This document shows positions 16,710-23,128 of a stretch of 23,128 nt of DNA, piece by piece (positions within the stretch are counted from its first letter, which is position 1; every line of letters starts with the position of its first letter). Under the pieces are notes generated by a model. It was not told the DNA's origin. It ran no database searches and saw nothing but the letters and a program-made list of their open reading frames with translations. The position numbers and the translations under genes are program-made. This DNA comes from JADGGM01 sp035277485 (GTDB lineage: Bacteria > Gemmatimonadota > Gemmatimonadetes > Gemmatimonadales > Gemmatimonadaceae), in assembly GCA_035277485.1 (NCBI GenBank), contig DATEKK010000199.1, positions 1-23,128 on the forward strand, written 5' to 3'.

Positions 16710-17990
16710 ATGCCGACCACTTCCCTGCTCGCCGAGCTCTCGTGGCGCGGGCTGCTCTACCAGCACACCGACGGGCTCGAGGCCGCACTCTCGGCCGGAC
16801 GCCTGACCGCGTACTGCGGCTTCGATCCGACCGCGGCGAGCTTGCACGTCGGGAGTCTCGTGCCGGTGATGGGCCTCGTGCACCTGCAGCGCGCCGGCAA
16901 CGTCCCGATTGCCCTCGTGGGCGGCGGCACCGGGATGATCGGCGATCCGAGCGGCAAGGCGAGCGAGCGACAACTGCAGACGCGCGAGGTCATCGAGGCG
17001 AACAGCCGCGCGATCGGTGCACAGTTGGCGCGGTTCCTCGACTTCACGGGTCCGTCGGCGGCGATCATGGGCGACAACGCCGACTGGCTGCTTCCGTTAG
17101 GCGCGGTCGAGATGCTGCGCGATGTGGGCAAGCACTTCACCGTGAACTACATGCTCGCCAAGGAGTCGGTGAAAGCGCGCCTCGAGGGCGGCATCTCGTT
17201 CACCGAATTCAGCTACATGCTGCTCCAGGCGTACGACTACCTGCAGCTGCACCAGCGGCACGGCGCCACGCTGCAGATCGGCGGCAGCGATCAATGGGGC
17301 AACATCACCGCCGGCATCGAGCTGATTCGCCGCGTGACCGGTCACGACGCGCACGCGCTCACGCTTCCGTTGGTCACCACGGCGGCGGGCACCAAGTTCG
17401 GGAAGACCGAAGCGGGTGCGGTGTACCTCGATCCGGCGATGACGTCGCCGTACAAGTTCTACCAGTTCTGGATCAACGCCGACGATCGGGACGTCTCGCG
17501 CTGGTTGCGATTTTTCACGCTGCTCGATCGCGAGACGATCGAGTCGCTGGACCGCGAGACGCAGGAGCACCCGGAGCGACGATCCGCCCAACGGACACTG
17601 GCCGAGGACATGACGACGCGCGTGCACGGCGCCGACGCGTTGCGCACGGCGGCGGAAGTGTCGGCGCTCTTGTTCGGCGGCGGAGATCCGTCGGCGTTGT
17701 CGGCGCAGGCGCTCGAGGCGTTGGCGGCGGAGATCCCGTTTGCACACGCCAAGTGGGCGCGCGCGGACGGCAACGGCCGATCGTTAGGCCTCCAGGATGC
17801 GTTGGTCTCGGCCCACCTGGCGACCTCGAAGAGCGACGCGCGCCGCACGATTCAACAGGGCGGCGTGACGGTGAACGGCGTGCGCGCATCGGGCGATGCG
17901 CCGGTTGTGCCGGAGCAGTGCCTGCACGGTTCGTACGTGCTGCTCAGGAAGGGCGCGCGGAACTACGCGCTGCTCCACATGGAGGACTGA
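16710..17990 (+). CDS. tyrS: Tyrosyl-tRNA synthetase
   Basis: A 426-aa class I aminoacyl-tRNA synthetase that charges tRNA-Tyr using ATP. The HIGH signature is HVGSL in FDPTAASLHVGSL (38-50). Tyrosine-pocket segments include YCGFDP (35-40) and QIGGSDQWGNITAG (189-202). The KMSKS loop reads KFGKT (231-235 region), a variant of the KFGKS form, with Thr at the last place. The C-terminal part (about 350-426) is an S4-like RNA-binding domain (SKSDARRTIQQGGVTVNGVR) that contacts the tRNA. It is a complete, housekeeping-type copy. It ends 6 bases from the convergent propeller gene. No T-box leader is visible upstream. Confidence 0.96.
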   Translation: MPTTSLLAELSWRGLLYQHTDGLEAALSAGRLTAYCGFDPTAASLHVGSLVPVMGLVHLQRAGNVPIALVGGGTGMIGDPSGKASERQLQTREVIEANSRAIGAQLARFLDFTGPSAAIMGDNADWLLPLGAVEMLRDVGKHFTVNYMLAKESVKARLEGGISFTEFSYMLLQAYDYLQLHQRHGATLQIGGSDQWGNITAGIELIRRVTGHDAHALTLPLVTTAAGTKFGKTEAGAVYLDPAMTSPYKFYQFWINADDRDVSRWLRFFTLLDRETIESLDRETQEHPERRSAQRTLAEDMTTRVHGADALRTAAEVSALLFGGGDPSALSAQALEALAAEIPFAHAKWARADGNGRSLGLQDALVSAHLATSKSDARRTIQQGGVTVNGVRASGDAPVVPEQCLHGSYVLLRKGARNYALLHMED

Positions 17991-17996
17991 GCGCGA

Positions 17997-19286
17997 TTAC
18001 GGGTACGGCAGCAGGATGAGACGCCGCACGACGGGCGCGTCGTTGGCGCCGGCCGGCGCGAGCGTGCCGTCATCTTTCACGCGATCCCAGCCGCTCTGCG
18101 CGATGAAATAGAAGGTGTCGCCGACCATCACACCATGTGTCGGGTCGCTCACCGCGGGCTTGGCGCGCTCCAGTACTTCCGCATCCAGCACACGCGTCAT
18201 CGCGGTATCGAGCAGCACGCGCAGCACCCGGTGAGGCGTGGTCCCGTTCTGGACCGCGAGCAGCGTGTTGCCCACGCGATAGAGTCCATCCGTACCCACG
18301 AGCGCCACGTTGCCGGGGTGACGCAGCCAGCTCACGGCCTTGGTCGAGAGGTCGACCACCGCGATGCCGCGCGCGTAGTCGGCGACGAAGAGCCGTTTCT
18401 CGTCGGCGGAGAGCGCCGGCGTTTGCGGCGACGTGAAGGTGCCCGCCGGCACGAGCACCGCGAGGACGCGCGCATCGGGCGCGGCCGTGTACACGGCGCC
18501 GGACACGGCGTCGGATACGTAGACGGTGCCGTCTGCGCCTATCGTCATGTCGCCTAACACATGCGCGCGATGCGCGTCCGGGGGCTCGAGCCGTGCGCGC
18601 AGCGCCCCGGTGGCCAGGTCGTAGGCGAGCAGCGCCGAGCGGCCCGAATCTGCCGCGCGGTATCCCTGGACGGCGTTGATCGCGGCGGTGGTGGCCCACA
18701 CGAGCTGGCGCGCCGGATCGACGTGCACGGCGAACATCCCCCACGTGGAATCGGCGCCGGGCCGCGTGAAATCCGACGCGTGTCCCGCGCTGTCGACGGC
18801 CACGATCTTGCGCCGATGCACGCTCGACACGAGAAACCGGTGCCTAACGGAGTCGTACGCGAGGTCCTCGGCGATGAGGTCGGCGTCGGCGAGCGTGAAC
18901 GCGACGGCGCCGCGCGTGACCGGCTCGAGGTTGGCCGACAACTGCCGGACGATGCGCGGGTACCCGCCCAACGATCGAACCGACGCCAGATCCGAGTCGG
19001 CGGCCACGTCCTGGAAGAGGCCCATGTCGGCGAACGTTTCCAACCATTCGAGCGCCCGGCCGCCGTTGCCGAGTCGCGCTTCGGCGACGGCGAGGTCGTA
19101 GTCGATCGCCGGCAAGGGCCCGATCTCGCGCCGCACCGCCAACAACTCGGCGCGAAACCCGGCAAAGTCGCCCTTCGTGTATGCCGTGTGCGCGGCGCGG
19201 TCGTGATCGCGCCACGTGGAGTCGCGCTGCGCGGCGGCCGCCGACGCGCCGAACGCGAGCGCCGCGACGACGACGGCCAGCCGCAT
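17997..19286 (-). CDS. Secreted beta-propeller protein (SMP-30/NHL-like)
   Basis: A 429-aa protein with a signal peptide (MRLAVVVAALAFGASAAAAQ). Residues about 25-95 contain TPR-like helices (AHTAYTKGDFAGFRAELLAV, AVAEARLGNGGRALEWLETF). From about 110 there are repeated propeller blades with recurring patterns such as GDMTIGADGTVYVSDAVSGAVY, PALSADEKRLFVADYARGIAVVDL and HGVMVGDTFYFIAQSGWDRV. The frame is open upstream but the true start is ATG 19286, which overlaps the aminotransferase stop as ATGA. The closest family is SMP-30/gluconolactonase/NHL. The metal-binding residues of true lactonases cannot be assigned with confidence, so an enzymatic role is uncertain. Probably periplasmic. Confidence 0.85.
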   Translation of the reverse strand: MRLAVVVAALAFGASAAAAQRDSTWRDHDRAAHTAYTKGDFAGFRAELLAVRREIGPLPAIDYDLAVAEARLGNGGRALEWLETFADMGLFQDVAADSDLASVRSLGGYPRIVRQLSANLEPVTRGAVAFTLADADLIAEDLAYDSVRHRFLVSSVHRRKIVAVDSAGHASDFTRPGADSTWGMFAVHVDPARQLVWATTAAINAVQGYRAADSGRSALLAYDLATGALRARLEPPDAHRAHVLGDMTIGADGTVYVSDAVSGAVYTAAPDARVLAVLVPAGTFTSPQTPALSADEKRLFVADYARGIAVVDLSTKAVSWLRHPGNVALVGTDGLYRVGNTLLAVQNGTTPHRVLRVLLDTAMTRVLDAEVLERAKPAVSDPTHGVMVGDTFYFIAQSGWDRVKDDGTLAPAGANDAPVVRRLILLPYP

Positions 19287-20446
19287 CAGTCGTCTTCTCC
19301 GACCATGACGGCGAGCGCCCGCAGCACGTCCTCGCTCGTGTTGTAGCAGTGCGGCGAGAGGCGGATACAGCCCTCGCGAACCGCGTGCGACACCTGCGCG
19401 CGCGTGAGGCGCTCGGTCGCGCCGGCCAGATCCTTGGGCTTGAGCGCGAGGACGCCGGCGCGGTGCACGCGATCGGCGGGCGTCACCAGTCGCACATCGG
19501 TTCGGCCCTCGGCCCATTCGATGGCGACATCCGCCAGCCCATTCACCGCCCGCTCGACCTCGGCCGGTCCCAGCTCGTGGATCAATTCGAGGCTCGCGTT
19601 GAAGCCCGCGAAATCCTGGAACGGGAGCGTGATCACCTCGAAGCGCCGTGCGTCGTCGTGGTAGGCGAACTCGTAGTCCACCAGACGCGAGAAGTCCAAC
19701 GACGCGCGCATCGCGAGCCAGCCGACGACGTCCGGCTCGAGCGTGCGCGCCAGCTCGTCGCGCACGTAGAGAAACCCGGAGCCCCAGGGCGAGAGCAGCC
19801 ACTTCTGTCCGCCGCACGCCAGCAGGTCGATGTGGCACGCGGCGACGTCCAGCGTGGCGGCGCCTAACCCTTGAATCGCGTCGACCACGAACCAGATGCC
19901 GCGCTCGCGACACAACCGGCCAATGGTCGCGAGATCCGTGCGAAATCCCGTCGAGAACTGCACCCACGACACGGCCACTGCTTTGACGTGCGGATGGTCC
20001 AACGCAGCGATGAGCGCGCGCTCATCGGGAACGCCGTTCGCGTCGGTGGCGAGCCGCATGGTGCGAATCCCGCGCCGCTCGAGCGCCATCCACGGATAGA
20101 CGTTCGCGGGGAACTCGCGATCGAACCCGACGACGACGTCTCCGGCCTTGAGCGGCAGCGCGCGCGCGGCGACGTTGATGCCGTACGACGTGTTGACCAT
20201 GCACGCGATTTCGGACGGCGACGCGTGGATCAGCTTCGCCACGAGCTCGCGCGTGCGCGCCACGGTATCGAACTCGTCTTTGTCCGTTAGGCGCCAGGGC
20301 TGCGCGCGCTTGGCGTTGAACGCGGACATCGCGCGCACCGTGCGCTCGGGGAGCGGGCCGGTGGATGCGTTGTTGAGGTAAATGGTGGACTCGCGCTCGG
20401 TCCACGGAAACTCCTGCGCGCGCAGGCGTGCGACGTCGTAGGTCAT
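19286..20446 (-). CDS. Class V (NifS/isopenicillin-N-epimerase-like) PLP aminotransferase
   Basis: A 386-aa fold-type I PLP enzyme. The sequence opens with IYLNNASTGPLPERTV. VVDAIQGLGA gives the Asp that contacts the pyridine nitrogen (D189) and Q192. CGGQKWLLSPWGSGFLYV carries the PLP lysine (K215). HIDLLACGG precedes it. There is no conserved C-terminal Cys loop of a cysteine desulfurase; SPHCYNTSEDV is near the end, so an epimerase, lyase or kynureninase-like aminotransferase is likelier than IscS. The start ATG overlaps the permease stop (ATGA) and its own stop overlaps the propeller gene. Cytoplasmic. The substrate is not known; its coupling to a peptide permease suggests amino-acid or peptide catabolism, which is inference. 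Confidence 0.88.
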   Translation of the reverse strand: MTYDVARLRAQEFPWTERESTIYLNNASTGPLPERTVRAMSAFNAKRAQPWRLTDKDEFDTVARTRELVAKLIHASPSEIACMVNTSYGINVAARALPLKAGDVVVGFDREFPANVYPWMALERRGIRTMRLATDANGVPDERALIAALDHPHVKAVAVSWVQFSTGFRTDLATIGRLCRERGIWFVVDAIQGLGAATLDVAACHIDLLACGGQKWLLSPWGSGFLYVRDELARTLEPDVVGWLAMRASLDFSRLVDYEFAYHDDARRFEVITLPFQDFAGFNASLELIHELGPAEVERAVNGLADVAIEWAEGRTDVRLVTPADRVHRAGVLALKPKDLAGATERLTRAQVSHAVREGCIRLSPHCYNTSEDVLRALAVMVGEDD

Positions 20447-21318
20447 GCCGGTTGGGCGGTGGCCGGCGCGCGCTCGCGCGCGCCCAGGAAACGGGGGTCG
20501 AGGGCGTCGCGCAAGGCGTCGCCCAACAGGTTGAAGCCGAGGACGGCCGCGCCGATGGCGAGGCCGGGAAACACCGACGTCCACGGCGCGGTGCGGAGCT
20601 GCAGGAGGTCGCGCGCGTCGGCGATCATCGCGCCCCAGCTCGGCGTGGGCGGCTGGACGCCCAACCCGAGAAACGACAGCGCCGCCTCGGCCATGATGGC
20701 GCCGGCGATGCCCAACGTGGCGGCGATGATCACGGGCGCCACGCAGTTGGGCAGGAGGTGCTGGATGATGATGCGGCGGTCCGTCGCGCCTAACGCACGC
20801 GCCGCGTGCACGAACTCGAGCTGGCGCGTCACGAGCACCTGGCCGCGCACGATGCGCGCCATGCCCGCCCACCCCACCACGCCGATGGTCACGAACACCG
20901 TGGTCAGCGACGGTTGCAGCGCCGCCGCCATCGCGATGAGCAGCAACAGCGTCGGGAACGCGAGCGTGATGTCCGCGAGGCGCATGATCGATTCGTCCAC
21001 CCAGCGGCCGTAGAATCCGCTCACCAATCCGAGTGTGACGCCGAGGAGGAGGGCGATGGCTTGCGAGACGATGCCCACCGTGAGCGAAATGCGCGCGCCG
21101 TACACGATGCGCGCCCACACGTCGCGGCCCTGATAATCGGTGCCCATCCAGTGCGCGAGCGACGGACGCTGGAGCTGCCCCGCGAGATCGATCGCCGTGG
21201 GATCGTATCGCGCGACCAACGGCGCGAGCGCCGCGAGCAGCACCAGCACGATCACGGTCACCAGGCCGAGCATGGCGCGCGGATCGGCGCGCAGCCGGCG
21301 CCACAAGAGAATGAGCAC
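20443..21318 (-). CDS. Peptide/nickel ABC transporter permease, DppC/OppC type
   Basis: A 291-aa inner-membrane permease. An N-terminal hydrophobic segment (about 17-37) is followed by the typical WMGTDYQGRDVWARIVYGARISL motif (57-79). Four or five further membrane segments follow. The cytoplasmic EAA loop that contacts the ATPase is clear: EFVHAARALGATDRRIIIQHLLPN (about 168-191). SFLGLGVQPPTPSWG (215-229) is also typical of DppC. The start is GTG 21318 with no strong ribosome-binding site. No DppB, ATPase or binding protein is in the window, so the partner subunits must be elsewhere. Substrate may be di/oligopeptides or nickel; not decidable here. Confidence 0.92.
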   Translation of the reverse strand: MLILLWRRLRADPRAMLGLVTVIVLVLLAALAPLVARYDPTAIDLAGQLQRPSLAHWMGTDYQGRDVWARIVYGARISLTVGIVSQAIALLLGVTLGLVSGFYGRWVDESIMRLADITLAFPTLLLLIAMAAALQPSLTTVFVTIGVVGWAGMARIVRGQVLVTRQLEFVHAARALGATDRRIIIQHLLPNCVAPVIIAATLGIAGAIMAEAALSFLGLGVQPPTPSWGAMIADARDLLQLRTAPWTSVFPGLAIGAAVLGFNLLGDALRDALDPRFLGARERAPATAQPA

Positions 21319-21418
21319 GACAGCGTGGGCGGAGGGTGACGTAAAGTACGGTGCGGGTTACGCCACTGGCTATGGGAAACTCCGAGGGAATGGGGAAGCG
21401 CTGCGCTTCCCAATCCCG
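21319..21418. other. Gap between LpxL-like gene and permease, with REP-like hairpin
   Basis: A 100-bp gap on a minus-strand run. It contains the palindrome at 21393-21411. Any promoter for the permease, aminotransferase and propeller genes would have to be here; I recognise none with confidence. Confidence 0.4.
21393..21411. repeat. REP-like palindrome GGGAAGCG-CTG-CGCTTCCC
   Basis: An 8-bp perfect stem with a 3-base loop, just after the stop of the LpxL-like gene. Its left 14 bases recur exactly at 8089-8102, and the same stem word forms the inner hairpin at 8106-8125. Flanking bases extend the stem imperfectly. It may stop or stabilise the upstream message. Confidence 0.7.
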
Positions 21419-22372
21419 CTATCCTTTCCCGCCCACCGGATCTCGCAACGCCGCCGCCGTATCGGCGGGCTGCTGCTTCCAGCGACGGTGGTGCCAGAAG
21501 TACTGCTCGGGCGCGAGACGAATGTGCCGCTCGAGAATCCCGGTGTACGCGGCAACCACAGTGTCCACGTCGCGCTCGAGGTCGCCGGTGTTGGTCACAG
21601 GAATGTCTTCGACCAACAAGTGGTAGCGCCCGTTGGGCTGACGGAGCGCGGTGCCGAACACGAGCGGCGCATCGAAGCGGAGCGCGAACACGGCGGCGCC
21701 GCGCGGCGTCTTCGCGGGGCGTCCGAAGAAATTCACGTACGTCGACGCGATGTTGAGTCCGGCCTGATCGACCAGGATGCCGACCATGCCGTTGTCGCGC
21801 AGCGTACGCGGCGTGCGCCGCACGGATTCGCGATCGCGCACCACCGTTAGGCCGAGCCGCGAGCGGACGCGGCTCACGTACGCGTCGAAGAGCGGATTGC
21901 CCATGCGGCGAATCACGGCATCGACGTGAATCCCGTGCGCGGCGACGTACGCGGCGCAGAGCTCCCAGTTGCCGAGGTGGCCCGATGCGGCAATGAGCCC
22001 GCGGCCCAACGCGAGCTTGCGCTCCACCAACTCCCAGTTGTCGACGCGCTCGAAGAGGTCGAGCACCTGCTCCGGCCCCATGCGCGACATGAGGGCGGTT
22101 TCGACGGCCACGGTGCCCAGGTGGCGATACGCGCGCGCGGCGATGTCGCGCACGGCGGCGCGATCGAGCTCAGGGAACGCGGCCGCGATCTGTCGCTCGA
22201 CGACGCGGCTCCGGATGCCTAACGGGCGCCAGGCCAGCGACGCGAGCGACGCGCCGGCGGCGAGGGCGCGGTCGCGGCCCAACAGGCCCAGCGCGCCGAT
22301 GAACGAGCGCAGCGCGCCATACTCGACGCGGTGCGCGAGGGACGGCGTGCGCGCCGGCGGTGCGGCGGTCAC
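21419..22372 (-). CDS. Lipid A biosynthesis lauroyl/myristoyl acyltransferase-like (LpxL/HtrB family)
   Basis: A 317-aa member of the LpxL/HtrB acyltransferase family, which adds secondary acyl chains to lipid A at the inner membrane. The catalytic HX4E motif is SGHLGNWEL (H132, E137). GILVDQAGLNIASTYVNFFG (198-217) and the C-terminal EQYFWHHRRWK (289-299) are family hallmarks. Start GTG 22372 has GGAG six bases upstream and overlaps the glycosyltransferase stop as GTGA; the longer open frame upstream is a shadow of that gene. No obvious N-terminal membrane anchor is seen. Neighbouring glycosyltransferase supports a role in envelope glycolipid. Some family members instead act in mannoside acylation, so lipid A is the preferred but not proven substrate. 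Confidence 0.88.
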   Translation of the reverse strand: MTAAPPARTPSLAHRVEYGALRSFIGALGLLGRDRALAAGASLASLAWRPLGIRSRVVERQIAAAFPELDRAAVRDIAARAYRHLGTVAVETALMSRMGPEQVLDLFERVDNWELVERKLALGRGLIAASGHLGNWELCAAYVAAHGIHVDAVIRRMGNPLFDAYVSRVRSRLGLTVVRDRESVRRTPRTLRDNGMVGILVDQAGLNIASTYVNFFGRPAKTPRGAAVFALRFDAPLVFGTALRQPNGRYHLLVEDIPVTNTGDLERDVDTVVAAYTGILERHIRLAPEQYFWHHRRWKQQPADTAAALRDPVGGKG

Positions 22373-23128
22373 CACGTGCTCCGGTCGCTGGCGGCCAAGG
22401 CCGCGCGCTCGAACGCGTCCACCATGAGCGTCTCGGTGTAGTCGCGCGCGACCCGGACGCGGCCGGCGCCGCCCATCGCCGCGCGTTGGTCCTCGTGCGC
22501 GAGCAGACGCGCGATGGACGCGGCGGCATCGTGCGCGTCGCCTTGCGGCAGCACGATGCCGGTGATGCCATCCGGCACGTACAGCGCCGCGACCGTGCCG
22601 CGCTCGGCGATGACGGGGACGCGCGACGCGAGCAGATCGAGCACCGCGAAGGCGCCATCGTCGCCGCCGGCCACCACCCACCCCAAGTCGGCGAGCGCCA
22701 AGACGCCCAGGTCATCGTGTCGTTCATCGAGGAAGATGACGCTGCGCGAGATGCGGAGCGCGGCGGCGTGCATGCGCAGATCGTCCGTAGGCGCGCCGGC
22801 GCCGAGCATCACGAGGCGCAGCTCGGGGTGCCGCGGCGCCAGGAGCGCGATGACGCGCAGCACGTTGCCGGCGCGCGCGCGCGACTGCGCATCGTACCGG
22901 CACACCAACAGCCGGCCCTTGTTGTCCGTTAGGCCGAGCGAGGTCGGCGAGGCCGGGCGCACGGCCTCGTAGAGGTGCGGGCGCACGCCTAACGGAACGA
23001 CGGCCGGCCCGAGCCGCGCATGCGGCACCGGCGCCGCGCGTTGCGCATCCTCGTGGGCGGCGTACACGAGCCCGACGGCCGCCGCGCGCAGCGACAGGCG
23101 CGCCATGCCCTTGAGCCGGAGCGGCTCG
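22369..23128 (-). CDS. Glycosyltransferase, group 1/GT4-like C-terminal domain, 5' end outside window
   Basis: The gene enters from the right edge; about 253 codons are visible and coding-like sequence continues upstream of the first internal ATG (23106), so the N-terminal domain is missing. What is seen is the nucleotide-sugar-binding half: VPLGVRPHLYE, then a LLVCRYDAQSRARAGNVLRVI segment, LRLVMLGAGAP, SVIFLDERHDDL and the loop GGDDGAFAVLDLLASRVPVI. In the last, the usual EX7E of GT4 enzymes is replaced by Asp at both ends (DX7D). YVPDGITGIVLP follows as in group 1 transferases. The stop overlaps the LpxL-like start. The sugar donor is unknown; pairing with LpxL suggests envelope glycolipid or polysaccharide. 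Confidence 0.82.
   Translation of the reverse strand, partial: EPLRLKGMARLSLRAAAVGLVYAAHEDAQRAAPVPHARLGPAVVPLGVRPHLYEAVRPASPTSLGLTDNKGRLLVCRYDAQSRARAGNVLRVIALLAPRHPELRLVMLGAGAPTDDLRMHAAALRISRSVIFLDERHDDLGVLALADLGWVVAGGDDGAFAVLDLLASRVPVIAERGTVAALYVPDGITGIVLPQGDAHDAAASIARLLAHEDQRAAMGGAGRVRVARDYTETLMVDAFERAALAASDRSTW

Noticed and set aside
20447..21304. N-terminal extension of the aminotransferase frame
   Set aside because: It lies over the DppC-type permease in another frame; the ATGA overlap gives the true start.
22373..22681. N-terminal extension of the LpxL-like frame
   Set aside because: It lies inside the glycosyltransferase gene in another frame; GTG 22372 has a well-placed GGAG.

Overview
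The window is a GC-rich, densely coded bacterial chromosome segment with no RNA genes, CRISPR array, prophage or insertion sequence that I can see. The proteins point to a diderm bacterium: an Omp85-type outer-membrane barrel, a LpxL-like lipid A acyltransferase, a TonB-plug-like secreted protein and a class A penicillin-binding protein. The protein style and a very frequent GTTAGGC/GCCTAAC word suggest Gemmatimonadota. That assignment is inference; no marker in the window proves it.

Layout, left to right. (1) 1-2479, minus: an acyl-CoA ligase whose stop overlaps the start of a NYN-nuclease/OST-HTH protein that runs off the left edge. (2) 2636-8017, plus: a five-gene run of NtrY-like sensor kinase, 108-aa membrane/coiled-coil protein, NtrX/NtrC-like sigma54 activator, a bactofilin-like domain fused to an Omp85-like barrel, and a DUF4390-like secreted protein. 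This looks like a signalling and envelope unit and is the best candidate here for an under-described system. (3) 8018-8181: a perfect 32-bp inverted repeat with a smaller hairpin inside, between convergent genes. (4) 8182-9948, minus: an HNH endonuclease-like gene and a branched-chain aminotransferase, with an intrinsic terminator between them in the HNH leader. (5) 10125-11540, plus: a secreted protein with three carboxypeptidase-regulatory-like repeats and a TonB-plug-like end but no barrel.

(6) 11554-15771, minus: an operon of penicillin-binding protein 1A, PHP-domain phosphoesterase and amidohydrolase. (7) 15915-16618, minus: a VapBC-type toxin-antitoxin pair behind an AT-rich promoter that appears to make a leaderless message and contains a perfect inverted repeat. 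(8) 16710-17990, plus: tyrosyl-tRNA synthetase. (9) 17997-23128, minus: a glycosyltransferase (entering from the right edge) and LpxL-like acyltransferase, then a REP-like hairpin, then an orphan DppC-type permease, a class V aminotransferase and a secreted beta-propeller protein.

Gene packing is very tight. 4-bp ATGA/GTGA overlaps join ligase/NYN, regulator/Omp85, PBP/PHP, permease/aminotransferase, aminotransferase/propeller and glycosyltransferase/LpxL; the kinase and small protein overlap by 11 bases and VapB/VapC by one. Translational coupling therefore appears to be a general organising principle here.
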